Assembly: GCF_014202335.1 (NCBI RefSeq)
Contig: NZ_JACHGP010000003.1
Span: 124,001-188,000, forward strand
DNA from: Mycobacterium sp. AZCC_0083
Lineage (GTDB): Bacteria; Actinomycetota; Actinomycetes; Mycobacteriales; Mycobacteriaceae
Length of the DNA: 64,000 bases
Reading direction: 5' to 3'
Shown here: piece after piece, positions 43,091 through 51,303 of the stretch
Position numbering within the stretch: the stretch's first letter is position 1
How the letters are laid out: each line of letters begins with the position of its first letter
Notes under the pieces: model-generated
What the model saw: only the letters and a program-made list of their open reading frames with translations
What the model was told of the DNA's origin: nothing
Databases searched by the model: none
Made by a program: the position numbers and the translations under genes

Positions 43091-44118
43091 ACCGGTACCG
43101 ACTCGGCGCGAGCCGACAACTCATCGCGCACCCGCGACCGGTAACGCAGCGGCGACACCCCGACCTCGCGCTTGAACGCATTGCTGAATGCACTCTCCGA
43201 CGTATAACCGAGCTCGACCGCCAAGGGTCCGACGCGGATGTCGCCGTCGCGAAGCGCACGCTGCGCCAGCAGCATCCGCCAGCGGTTGAGGTAGGTCAGC
43301 GGCGGCACGCCCGCCACGTCCCGGAATCTCTCGGCGAAAGAGGTACGCGACATCGCCGCGGCGCGCGCCAGTTCGTCTAGCCGCCAAGGCTTTCCGGGCT
43401 CGGCATGCATCAGCCGCACGGCAGGACGTAGCCGTTCGTCGGCCAGCACCCGTAGCCAGCCGGCAGGCAGCTCGTCGGCCTGGGAGATGTACGCGCGCAG
43501 GACCGCGAGCACGAGGAGTTGGGAATGTTGATTGATCGCGAAGCCTGCGCCGATTCGATCTTCGATCACCTCGTCGTACAGGCGCTCGATGAGCCCTCGC
43601 AGCTGCGCCGCAGTTCCCCCCGTCGCTTCGCTCGCCCCCGCAGTTCCCCCCGTCGCTTCGCTCGCCCCCGCAGTTCCCCCCGTCGCTTCGCTCGCCCCCG
43701 TGCCCGTGCCATGCACGTGCACCACCGGTGGCAGTGCGGCGACCAGCAACTCCGTGCCGACGCGGTTGACGTCGATGTGACCGCCGATGACGACATCGTC
43801 GTCGCGCCCGTCGACCGGCAGGAACATGTTCGCCTCGGTGATCGTGAATTCGGCGGCCAGCCCGTCGCCCTGCCCGCCCGACAACATCCCCCAACGTCGA
43901 CTGTTCAGTACCACGACGTCGCCCATGCCCAGTTCGATCGGAGCGACGATGCCGTTGGTGCGCAGCACCGCACTGCCCCGCACCATCGCGATGAACTTCA
44001 GCGGCATTTCGAGCTCGAACCGCGTCGTCGTCCACTTCCCACCGACCGCGAACCCGCCCCCGATCGCGCCACGCGCTTCAATCAGCCGCAACACCTCGGA
44101 GAGCTGATCGGGCGGCAT
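43087..44118 (-). CDS. AraC-family regulator with cupin-like sensor and internal tandem repeat
   Basis: A 343-residue regulator. N-terminal cupin_6-type sensor (residues 1-140) and C-terminal AraC double HTH (about 240-330: RLDELARAAAMSRTSFAERF, VGPLAVELGYTSESAFSNAF). Between them lies GASEATGGTA repeated three times, encoded by three identical 30-bp units. ATG 44118 (MPPDQLSEVLRL) was chosen; further upstream the frame runs into the divergent SDR gene. It controls at least the coupled flavin-type gene and perhaps the divergent SDR. Confidence 0.88.
   Translation of the reverse strand: MPPDQLSEVLRLIEARGAIGGGFAVGGKWTTTRFELEMPLKFIAMVRGSAVLRTNGIVAPIELGMGDVVVLNSRRWGMLSGGQGDGLAAEFTITEANMFLPVDGRDDDVVIGGHIDVNRVGTELLVAALPPVVHVHGTGTGASEATGGTAGASEATGGTAGASEATGGTAAQLRGLIERLYDEVIEDRIGAGFAINQHSQLLVLAVLRAYISQADELPAGWLRVLADERLRPAVRLMHAEPGKPWRLDELARAAAMSRTSFAERFRDVAGVPPLTYLNRWRMLLAQRALRDGDIRVGPLAVELGYTSESAFSNAFKREVGVSPLRYRSRVRDELSARAESVPV
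43610..43699. repeat. Three perfect 30-bp tandem repeats inside the AraC-type gene
   Basis: Three identical head-to-tail 30-bp units (43610-43639, 43640-43669, 43670-43699), each encoding GASEATGGTA on the minus strand. Unit length is a multiple of three, so copy-number changes keep the frame. A C6 run in each unit could add slippage. Confidence 0.95.
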
Positions 44119-44190
44119 GTCTGAACTATTGCGCAGAAAATACGGACGCACAACCATGCATAGTCCGGCTTCGAGGCGTTGTTTGGAGGC

Positions 44191-45189
44191 ATGACACAAA
44201 AACAACAGCCACTCGGATCGAGATTCACCGCCGCCTCCACCGCCGCCGACGTCGTCAAGGGAATCGACCTGTCGGGCCGCAACGCCATCGTCACCGGCGG
44301 GCACGTCGGGCTTGGCCTCGAGACCACACGCGCTCTCGCCGCCGCAGGAGCGTCGGTCGTGGTCGGCACCCGCGACCCAGGCCGCGCCGCCCCTGCACTC
44401 GAAGGCATCGAGCGCGTGGAGGTCGAACGACTCGACCTGACGGATCCCTCGTCGGTCGACGCCTTCGCCGCCCGATACACCGCAACGGGTCGGCCACTGC
44501 ACATCCTCGTCAACAATGCGGGCGTGATGGACACTGAGCTGGTCCGCGACGCCCGCGGGTACGAGAACCAGTTCGCCACCAATCATCTCGGCCACTTCCA
44601 ACTCTCCAACGGACTGCTTCCTGCGCTACGTGCGGCGAGCGGCGCCCGAGTCGTGACGCTGTCGTCCTGGTCCCATCACCAATCCGACATCAATTGGGAC
44701 GATGTGCATTTCGAGACGGGCAGCTATGACGGCGCGGTCGCCTATGGCCAGTCGAAGACCGCGAACGCCCTGTTCGCGGTGGAACTCGACCGACGGTGGT
44801 CGGCCGACGGAATCCGCGGATACTCGGTGCATCCCGGCAGCATCTTCTCGACCAACCTTTCGCTCTCGCTGACCATCGACGATCGGAGGGCCATGGGGAT
44901 CGCCGACGAAGCGGGCAGCCCGATCATCGACCCGGCCCGGGGCCTGAAGACGTCGGAACAGGGCGCCTCGACGACCGTGTGGGGTGCGACGAGCCCGCTG
45001 CTTGCCGACATCGGCGGGGTCTACCTGATGGACAACGACGTCGCGCCGATCGACGAGGCGACAGTCGACTTCGATCTCGACGTCGCCGCGGGCGACGTCG
45101 ACACGAGTGGCGGCGTCATGCCGTACGCCGTCGACCCGGAATCGGCGCAGCGGCTCTGGGAGCTGAGCGAGCAGCTGCTCAAGGCGTAG
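44191..45189 (+). CDS. SDR-family oxidoreductase (retinol-dehydrogenase-like)
   Basis: A 332-residue extended SDR. TGGHVGLGLET cofactor loop near 35, NNAGVMDTE, Ser in TLSSWSHHQ, YGQSK for the catalytic Tyr/Lys, and VHPGSIFSTNL. GGAGG directly precedes ATG 44191. Divergent from the AraC-type regulator, which is the natural candidate for its control. Substrate unknown. Confidence 0.87.
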   Translation: MTQKQQPLGSRFTAASTAADVVKGIDLSGRNAIVTGGHVGLGLETTRALAAAGASVVVGTRDPGRAAPALEGIERVEVERLDLTDPSSVDAFAARYTATGRPLHILVNNAGVMDTELVRDARGYENQFATNHLGHFQLSNGLLPALRAASGARVVTLSSWSHHQSDINWDDVHFETGSYDGAVAYGQSKTANALFAVELDRRWSADGIRGYSVHPGSIFSTNLSLSLTIDDRRAMGIADEAGSPIIDPARGLKTSEQGASTTVWGATSPLLADIGGVYLMDNDVAPIDEATVDFDLDVAAGDVDTSGGVMPYAVDPESAQRLWELSEQLLKA

Positions 45190-45259
45190 CCATCCACCTG
45201 GGCCGAATCCGTCCGGCAGGTATGTTAGGGATCGTGTCACTCGATAACATCGCGCGCCC

Positions 45260-45745
45260 GTGACCCCGGGGACCGCGATCGCCACCGGACTCGAAGCCAC
45301 GATCACCAAATGGACGATCGCCGGTCTCGGCGCGCTGCTCGTCGCGGTGACGTTGTTTCCGTGGTTCACCGCGAGCAACGACGGCGGATCGGCCCAGATG
45401 GCGGGCTGGGGCGCCTGGACCACCACGGGTGACGTCAACGCCAGCCTGAGGCCACTGCCGTTGGCCGTCCTGGTGTACCTCACCGCAGGCGTCATGGTCT
45501 GCGGCGCGCTGCGCGGCGCGTTCGGCGTCGCGGTCGTCGGCGCCATGGCCACCTTCGCGGCAGGACTCCTGCCGTTCATGCTCATGCCGCTGGTGGACCG
45601 CAACGCACCGGGCGGCAGCGCGGTGGCCGTCGACGTCGCGGCGGCACCCCAGCTCGTCATCGCCGTCGGGCTGATCGCATCGATCGTCTGCTGGATCGGC
45701 TACGCCCGCTGCGTCCTGCGCCCGTCGCCGCGGGCCGAAGAATAG
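45260..45745 (+). CDS. Four-helix membrane protein
   Basis: A 161-residue protein with four hydrophobic segments (near 20, 70, 95 and 135), the first followed by FPWFTASNDGG. Actinobacterial proteins of this kind are common and uncharacterised. GTG 45260 lacks a strong ribosome site. It ends 20 bp before the next SDR gene and may be co-transcribed with it. Confidence 0.75.
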   Translation: MTPGTAIATGLEATITKWTIAGLGALLVAVTLFPWFTASNDGGSAQMAGWGAWTTTGDVNASLRPLPLAVLVYLTAGVMVCGALRGAFGVAVVGAMATFAAGLLPFMLMPLVDRNAPGGSAVAVDVAAAPQLVIAVGLIASIVCWIGYARCVLRPSPRAEE

Positions 45746-45765
45746 ACGACCTAAACTCGTGACCC

Positions 45766-46650
45766 GTGACTAAGAGTCCCCTCCGCCGCCTCGCCGACGG
45801 CGTCCTGCTGGCCAGCATGCGGCCCCCGTTGTCCGAACGGCTGCTGAACCTTCGGCCCAACCGCGACCCGATCGATCTCAAGGGCAAGCGGATTCTGATC
45901 ACCGGTGCGTCGTCCGGCATCGGCGAAGCGGGAGCGGAGAAGCTGGCCCGCGCGGGCGGCAAGGTCATCGTGGTCGCGCGGCGCCAGGAGCTGCTCGACG
46001 CCGTCGCCGCGCGCATCACCGCCGCGGGCGGCGACGCCAGAGCACTGACGTGCGACCTCTCCGATCTCGACGCCATCGACGAGCTGGTCGCCACGCTCGA
46101 GAAGGACCTCGGCGGGATCGACATCCTGATCAACAACGCGGGCAGGTCCATTCGCAGGCCACTGGCCGAATCCCTCGATCGCTGGCACGACGTCGAGCGC
46201 ACGATGACGCTCAACTACTTCTCGCCGCTGCGGCTGATCCGCGGCCTCGCACCCGGCATGCGGGAACGAGGCGACGGGCACATCATCAACGTCTCGACGT
46301 GGGGCGTGCTGAACGAATCGTCGCCGCTGTTCTCGGTGTACAACGCGTCGAAGGCGGCGCTGACGGCGGTGAGCCGCGTGATCGAAACCGAGTGGAGCAG
46401 GGACGGCGTGCATTCGACCACGCTGTTCTACCCGCTGGTGAAGACCCCGATGATCGCGCCGACCAGGGCCTACGACGGGCTGCCTGGGCTGACTGCCGAC
46501 GAGGCCGCCGAGTGGATGCTGACCGCGGCTCGCACCAGGCCGGTGCGGATCGCGCCGCGCATGGCCGTCACCGCGCACGCCGTCAACAGCTTCGCGCCTG
46601 CCGCCGTCGACGCCCTCATGAAGCGCCAGAGGGTGCAGCCCAACGACTAG
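45766..46650 (+). CDS. SDR-family oxidoreductase (Rv0547c-like)
   Basis: A 294-residue SDR. It has an N-terminal amphipathic stretch (MRPPLSERLLNLRP), then TGASSGIGEAG, NNAGRSIRR, Ser in NVSTWGVLN and YNASK. The C-terminus (RIAPRMAVTAHAVNSF) resembles mycobacterial SDRs acting on lipid substrates. Its position between menB and the glyoxalase gene matches M. tuberculosis Rv0547c. GTG 45766 start. Confidence 0.88.
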   Translation: MTKSPLRRLADGVLLASMRPPLSERLLNLRPNRDPIDLKGKRILITGASSGIGEAGAEKLARAGGKVIVVARRQELLDAVAARITAAGGDARALTCDLSDLDAIDELVATLEKDLGGIDILINNAGRSIRRPLAESLDRWHDVERTMTLNYFSPLRLIRGLAPGMRERGDGHIINVSTWGVLNESSPLFSVYNASKAALTAVSRVIETEWSRDGVHSTTLFYPLVKTPMIAPTRAYDGLPGLTADEAAEWMLTAARTRPVRIAPRMAVTAHAVNSFAPAAVDALMKRQRVQPND

Positions 46651-46665
46651 GTAGTTAGGTTGGCC

Positions 46666-46770
46666 ATGCCATGGGCCGGCAAGACCACCACGATCAACAT
46701 CCTGTCCACCCTGATCCAACCGTCCACCAGACGCGCGATCGTCGCGGGGCTCGGCGTGACCCTGACGTAG
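46666..46770 (+). pseudogene. Remnant of an ABC-transporter ATPase (DrrA type)
   Basis: A 34-codon fragment beginning MPWAGKTTTINILSTL and ending in TAG. It matches the Walker A region of daunorubicin-resistance-type ATPases (usually GPNGAGKTTTINILSTL..P), through VAG.GV. The glycine-rich loop is damaged and nothing of the rest of the protein follows. It lies in the gap between the SDR and the glyoxalase and is a deletion relic. Confidence 0.7.
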
Positions 46771-46836
46771 AAACCGGCCCTTCGCGCGCGGAGCGTTACC
46801 TCTGCGAGAACCCGACTTCGTGTTAGAACCAACAGC

Positions 46837-47223
46837 ATGGAGATCCTGGCCAGCCGGGTGCTGTTCCGGCCGGCCGATTACCAGAAGTCAGTGACCTTCT
46901 ACCGCGACGCCATCGGCTTGGCGATCGCCCGCGAATACGGCGTCGGCACCGTGTTCTATGCCGGGCAGTCGCTGATTGAACTCGCCGGCCACGGAGCGCC
47001 TGCAGCACCAGGCGGACCATTCCCCGGGGCCTTGTGGCTTCAGGTCCGCGACGTGTACGAAACCCAGGCAGAACTGGAATCCCGAAACGTGCCAATTACC
47101 CGCGAAGCAAAGCGCGAACCGTGGGGTTTGCACGAATTGCACGTGACCGATCCGGACGGCATCACCCTGATTTTCGTGCAGGTTCCGGAAACGCATCCGT
47201 TGCGACGCGACAGCAGAGGTTAA
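46837..47223 (+). CDS. Glyoxalase/bleomycin-resistance-family protein (Rv0546c-like)
   Basis: A 128-residue VOC-fold protein: LFRPADYQKSVTFYRDAIGL at the start, LWLQVRDVYETQAEL in the middle, HELHVTDPDGITLIFVQ near the end. It could be a metal-dependent glyoxalase or a binding protein. It sits upstream of pitA, as in M. tuberculosis. Confidence 0.87.
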   Translation: MEILASRVLFRPADYQKSVTFYRDAIGLAIAREYGVGTVFYAGQSLIELAGHGAPAAPGGPFPGALWLQVRDVYETQAELESRNVPITREAKREPWGLHELHVTDPDGITLIFVQVPETHPLRRDSRG

Positions 47224-47319
47224 CGGACGGCGAACATCCTGCGACCAATCGGCGTTGACCTGCGAATTCTTTGCGGATTGGTTTTACACCGGGCCTAAGT
47301 AACGACCACAATTCGAGCC

Positions 47320-48501
47320 GTGGACCTTCAGCTCTTTCTCCTGATCATCGTGGTCGTAACTGCGCTCGCATTCGACTTCACGAACGGCTTTCACGACACC
47401 GGCAACGCCATGGCAACCTCGATTGCCAGCGGCGCCCTCGGGCCCAAGACCGCAGTGACCTTGTCAGCGTCGCTGAACCTGGTCGGCGCCTTCCTCTCCA
47501 CCGCCGTTGCGGCGACGATCGCCAAGGGCCTGGTGCAAGCTGGCCTGGTGACGCTGGAGATCGTGTTCGCCGGTCTGGTCGGCGGCATCGTCTGGAACCT
47601 GCTCACCTGGCTGCTGGGCATCCCGTCCAGTTCGTCGCACGCCCTCATCGGCGGCATCGTCGGCGCCATGCTCGCCGCGGTCGGCGGCCACGGCGTGATC
47701 TGGAAGGGCCTGGTCTCCACGGTGCTCATCCCCGCCGCGCTGGCTCCATTCATCGCCGGGCTGGTCGCGACCATCGGCACGTGGCTGGTGTATCGAGCGG
47801 TGAAGGGGGTTCCCGAGGCGCGAACCGACAGGGGCTTCCGCTACGGCCAGATCGGGTCGGCATCGCTGGTCTCGCTGGCGCACGGCACCAACGACGCACA
47901 GAAGACGATGGGCGTGATCTTCCTGGCCCTGATCTCCTACGGCGCTGCGAGCAAGACCGACACGCTTCCCCCGTTCTGGGTCATCCTGTCGTGCGCCGCG
48001 GCCATCGCGGCGGGCACCTACCTCGGCGGCTGGCGTGTCATCCGCACCCTTGGCAAGGGCCTCGTCGAGATCAAGTCCCCGCAGGGCATGGCTGCCGAAA
48101 CCTCTTCGGCTGCAATCATTCTGCTGTCGAGCCACTTCGGCTACTCGCTGTCCACCACGCACGTCGCGACCGGCTCGATCCTGGGCAGCGGCGTTGGCAA
48201 GCCCGGCGCCGAGGTGCGCTGGGGCGTGGCAGGCCGGATGGCGGCCGCCTGGCTGATCACCCTGCCCTCGGCGGCCCTCGTCGGTGCGGTCACCTACTTC
48301 ATCACCCATCTCATCGGCGGCTTCGCCGGTGCGGCGGTGGGCTTCCTGCTGCTGGTCGCAGTGGCCGGCGCCATCTGGCTGCAGTCGCGCAAGGCACCGA
48401 TCGACAGCAACAACGTCAACGACGAGTGGGAGGGCAGCCTGACCGCGGGCACCAGCGAGAAGGCTCCCGCTGCCAAGGCCGAGTCCACCCCCGCCGTCTG
48501 A
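47320..48501 (+). CDS. pitA: Low-affinity inorganic phosphate transporter
   Basis: A 393-residue PiT-family permease with about 10 transmembrane segments. The two inverted PHO4 signatures are FTNGFHDTGNAMATSIASGAL near residue 21 and AHGTNDAQKTMGVIFLAL near 187; a third conserved part is LSTTHVATGSILGSG. GTG 47320. Followed by a small membrane-protein gene 34 bp downstream, as in M. tuberculosis Rv0545c-Rv0544c. Confidence 0.94.
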   Translation: MDLQLFLLIIVVVTALAFDFTNGFHDTGNAMATSIASGALGPKTAVTLSASLNLVGAFLSTAVAATIAKGLVQAGLVTLEIVFAGLVGGIVWNLLTWLLGIPSSSSHALIGGIVGAMLAAVGGHGVIWKGLVSTVLIPAALAPFIAGLVATIGTWLVYRAVKGVPEARTDRGFRYGQIGSASLVSLAHGTNDAQKTMGVIFLALISYGAASKTDTLPPFWVILSCAAAIAAGTYLGGWRVIRTLGKGLVEIKSPQGMAAETSSAAIILLSSHFGYSLSTTHVATGSILGSGVGKPGAEVRWGVAGRMAAAWLITLPSAALVGAVTYFITHLIGGFAGAAVGFLLLVAVAGAIWLQSRKAPIDSNNVNDEWEGSLTAGTSEKAPAAKAESTPAV

Positions 48502-48535
48502 GCCATCCGAACCCAAGACCGAAAGGCCAAATATC

Positions 48536-48829
48536 GTGAATGGCTGGATCAACCCCACCGCCGTCTTTCAGATCATCGTCGCCGGCCTGATCATCGGCGC
48601 CGGACTACCCGCACTGTTCTCCATCGGGGTGCGGCTCAACGCCGAGGGCGTCGGCGTCGTCTCCCATGATGGTGCGGCCCCGCAGAAGAACCCGGCGCTC
48701 AACGCGATCAGCTGGGTTCTGTTCGCCATCGTGTTTGCCGCGGTGGTGATCGGCGTGCTGTTCATCGCCCGCGACTTCATCGCCCACAACACCGGCCTGT
48801 ACATCCTCGGTGCGCCGCACAAGAAGTAA
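48536..48829 (+). CDS. Small two-helix membrane protein (Rv0544c-like)
   Basis: A 97-residue protein with hydrophobic segments near 10-30 and 58-80 and a cytoplasmic loop. Conserved next to pitA in mycobacteria; possibly an accessory to the phosphate transporter, but no function is known. GTG 48536 is preceded by GAAAGG. Confidence 0.85.
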   Translation: MNGWINPTAVFQIIVAGLIIGAGLPALFSIGVRLNAEGVGVVSHDGAAPQKNPALNAISWVLFAIVFAAVVIGVLFIARDFIAHNTGLYILGAPHKK

Positions 48830-48897
48830 GATCGTACGAACGCTCGAGACCCTGGCGATGGATGCAGCCCGAAGAAACGAATTGTGGAAGTGACGTT

Positions 48898-49218
48898 GTG
48901 AACGGATTTCTCGGCAGGATCGTCACATGGCTCAACGCCGGGTACCCCGAAGGGGTGCCGGGGCCCGACCGGGTGCCACTGCTGGCGCTACTCACCCCAC
49001 GGCTCACCAACGACGAGGTCAAGGCCGTCGCGGAGGACCTGATCAACCGCGGCAACTTCGACCACGTCGACATCGGGGTGCTGATCACCCAGCTGACCGA
49101 CGAACTGCCAACGCCGGACGACATCGAGCGGGTGCGGGTGCGGCTTGCCTCGAAGGGTTGGCCGCTCGACGATCCCCGTGACGCGGAGGATGCGACCGAC
49201 GAAACGGGTTCCGCATAG
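48898..49218 (+). CDS. DUF3349-family protein (Rv0543c-like)
   Basis: A 106-residue helical protein: FLGRIVTWLNAGYPEGVPGPDRVPLLALL, LTNDEVKAVAEDLI and DIGVLITQLTDELPTPDDIERV. GTG 48898 has GGAAG seven bases upstream and matches the usual N-terminus. The DUF3349 fold is known from M. tuberculosis Rv0543c but the function is not. It ends close to the start of menE. Confidence 0.88.
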   Translation: MNGFLGRIVTWLNAGYPEGVPGPDRVPLLALLTPRLTNDEVKAVAEDLINRGNFDHVDIGVLITQLTDELPTPDDIERVRVRLASKGWPLDDPRDAEDATDETGSA

Positions 49219-49277
49219 CTCCACTTCGCGCGCTCGTCATTCCAGAACTCCCTTCAACACTGTCTCTCCTGACGGCG

Positions 49278-50366
49278 TTGGAGGGAGTTCTCGACGGTCA
49301 GGAGCCGGCCCTGCTACCGGTGCCCGCCGACGACGAACGCCAGGCCGAGCTGCTGACGACGTCACTGCGGGTGGGCGAGGACATCGACGACGACATCGCG
49401 ATCGTGGTATCGACTTCGGGTACCACGGGGGTGCCGAAGGGCGCCATGCTGAGCGCCGCAGCACTGGTCGCCAGCGCCTCGGCCACCCACGACAGACTCG
49501 GCGGTCCCGGCAGCTGGCTGCTGGCGTTGCCTGCCTACCACGTCGCCGGCCTGCAGGTGCTGGTACGCAGCGCGCTCGCGGGCACCACTCCCGTTGCCAT
49601 CTCACCGAGCTTCGACCTCGGTGAATTGCCCTCCGCCGTAGCGGCATTGGGCAGCGGTCGGCGCTACGCCTCGTTGGTGGCCGTGCAGCTGGACAACGCG
49701 CTGCGTCAAGCGGCCGCCGCCGCGGCGCTTGCCGAGCTGGACGCGGTGCTGATCGGCGGAGGACCGATGCCGGCCGCCATCGCGGAAAGGGCTGCCGCCG
49801 CGGGCATCTCGGTGGTACGCACGTACGGCATGAGCGAGACCGCAGGCGGTTGCGTATACGACGGCGTGCCGCTCGACGGTGTCGAGGTACGCATCGACGA
49901 CGGCCGCGTCGTGCTCGGCGGCGACACGGTGGCCAAGGGCTACCGCAATCCGGTGGACCCCGATCCGTTCATCGAACCCGGCTGGTTCCGCACCGATGAC
50001 GTTGGCGCGCTGGATGATTCGGGTGCGCTGCGAGTGCTTGGCCGCATCGACGATGCCATCAGCACCGGTGGCCTGACCGTACTGCCGCAGCTCGTCGAAG
50101 CCGTGCTGGCCACCCATCCCGCGATCGCGGACTGTGCCGTGTTCGGCGTCCCCGACGATCGGCTCGGGCAGCGGGTCTCGGCCGCGGTCGTGGTGGCCAA
50201 GGACGCTACGGCGCCGACGGTGGCCGAGCTGCGCGCACACGTCGCCACCACCCTGGACGCCACCGCCGCACCACGGGAGGTGCACGCCGTCGACGAGCTC
50301 CCCCGCCGCGGCATCGGCAAGCTGGACCGAAAAGAGCTCGCCGCGCGGTTCGCCCACGGCGCATGA
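49278..50366 (+). CDS. menE: o-Succinylbenzoate-CoA ligase (start uncertain)
   Basis: ANL-family ligase activating o-succinylbenzoate with CoA in menaquinone synthesis. 362 residues from TTG 49278. Motifs: STSGTTGVPKGAML, YGMSETAGGCVYDG, GWFRTDDVGALDD, and the late Lys in RRGIGKLDRKEL. The frame is open upstream to about 49182, and residues encoded from about 49221 (PLRALVIPELPS) align with the N-terminus of M. tuberculosis MenE. No ATG/GTG/TTG lies there, so initiation may be at ATT 49239, where the ortholog has Met. Confidence 0.92.
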   Translation: MEGVLDGQEPALLPVPADDERQAELLTTSLRVGEDIDDDIAIVVSTSGTTGVPKGAMLSAAALVASASATHDRLGGPGSWLLALPAYHVAGLQVLVRSALAGTTPVAISPSFDLGELPSAVAALGSGRRYASLVAVQLDNALRQAAAAAALAELDAVLIGGGPMPAAIAERAAAAGISVVRTYGMSETAGGCVYDGVPLDGVEVRIDDGRVVLGGDTVAKGYRNPVDPDPFIEPGWFRTDDVGALDDSGALRVLGRIDDAISTGGLTVLPQLVEAVLATHPAIADCAVFGVPDDRLGQRVSAAVVVAKDATAPTVAELRAHVATTLDATAAPREVHAVDELPRRGIGKLDRKELAARFAHGA

Positions 50367-50989
50367 TGGAGGCCATGCGCCGCGAAGTGACCACCGTCGA
50401 CGACCTCCGTGAGATCGTCGGGCACCCCCTGCCCGCCACCGCCAACAAGGTGAAGAGCAGTCTTTCCGAAGCCCAGCAGGACTGGCTGTCCCACTCCCCG
50501 CTGGGCTTCGTCGCCACCACCGACGCCGACGGCCGGGTCGACGTCTCCCCCAAGGGCGACCCGCCCGGCTTCGTGCACATCCTCGATGACACCACGATCG
50601 TCATCCCGGAGCGGCCCGGCAACAGGCGCGTCGACGGCTATCTCAACGTCCTGCAGCGGCCGCATGTCGGCACGGTGTTCCTGATCCCAGGGCGCGGTGA
50701 CACGCTGCGCATCAACGGCACCGCGCGAATCCTGGCCGACGCCGACTACTTTGACGCGCTGATCGTGGACGGCAAGCGGCCGATCCTCGCCCTGGAGATC
50801 GCCGTCGAAGAGGTGTTCTTCCACTGCGCCAAGGCGTTTCTGCGATCCGACGCGTGGAAGCCGGAGACCTGGAACCCCACCGCCGTGCCGACCGTCGCGC
50901 AGCTCGCCAAGGCCATCAAGCCGGACACGAGCGACGAAGAACTGCAGAAGTACTACAGCGAAGAGAGCATGCGCAAGATCCTGTACTAA
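50363..50989 (+). CDS. Pyridoxamine-5'-phosphate-oxidase-related FMN-binding protein
   Basis: A 208-residue PPOX-fold protein of the DR2398-like group: FVATTDADGRVDVSPKGDPPGF, VIPERPGNRRVDGYLN and ALEIAVEEVFFHCAKAFLRS. It overlaps the menE stop (ATGATG) and is translationally coupled to it. Probably an FMN oxidoreductase; substrate unknown. Confidence 0.88.
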   Translation: MMEAMRREVTTVDDLREIVGHPLPATANKVKSSLSEAQQDWLSHSPLGFVATTDADGRVDVSPKGDPPGFVHILDDTTIVIPERPGNRRVDGYLNVLQRPHVGTVFLIPGRGDTLRINGTARILADADYFDALIVDGKRPILALEIAVEEVFFHCAKAFLRSDAWKPETWNPTAVPTVAQLAKAIKPDTSDEELQKYYSEESMRKILY

Positions 50990-50991
50990 GC

Positions 50992-51054
50992 CGCGAGCGT
51001 GCGCAAAGTGCTGGCGTTTCGCGGCGTGTCGAGGGACAGACACGCACGCTCGCG
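50992..51054. repeat. Intergenic palindromic repeat, copy B
   Basis: 12-bp perfect arms CGCGAGCGTGCG (50992-51003) and CGCACGCTCGCG (51043-51054); CAAAGTGCTG follows the left arm and GGCGTGTC and CAGACA lie inside. Located right after the PPOX stop; it could act as a terminator. Confidence 0.72.
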
Positions 51055-51147
51055 CAAAAGGGGCAAACGGTCGGTGGTTTGGAACTTACGGAAGGGGCAA
51101 TTCCGACTACTAGGAAGAACGGTCTTCCTCGAATGATCGGAGAAACC

Positions 51148-51303
51148 ATGATCGTCCTGGGCGTGATCCTGCTCCTCATCGGCTACTTCACCGGCATCTC
51201 GATCCTCTACACCATTGGTGGAATCCTGCTGATCATCGGCGTGGTGTTGTGGATCCTTGGTGCCGTCGGTCGACCGGTCGGAGGCAGAAAAGTCTGGTTC
51301 TAG
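51148..51303 (+). CDS. Small DUF6131-like membrane protein
   Basis: A 51-residue protein made of two hydrophobic stretches ([16 protein letters not shown] and [19 protein letters not shown]) and a short basic tail. ATG 51148 has GGAGA five bases upstream; ATG 51133 is an alternative. The pattern matches the small actinobacterial DUF6131 family. Its stop overlaps the next start (TAGTG), indicating coupling. Confidence 0.78.
   Translation: MIVLGVILLLIGYFTGISILYTIGGILLIIGVVLWILGAVGRPVGGRKVWF

Noticed and set aside
43610..43699. 30-bp repeats as a CRISPR array
   Set aside because: The units are directly adjacent without spacers and lie in frame inside a regulator gene; no cas genes are near.
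44119..44601. N-terminal extension of the AraC-type regulator to 504 residues
   Set aside because: It runs antisense through the SDR gene and lacks family similarity; ATG 44118 gives a normal cupin-type start.
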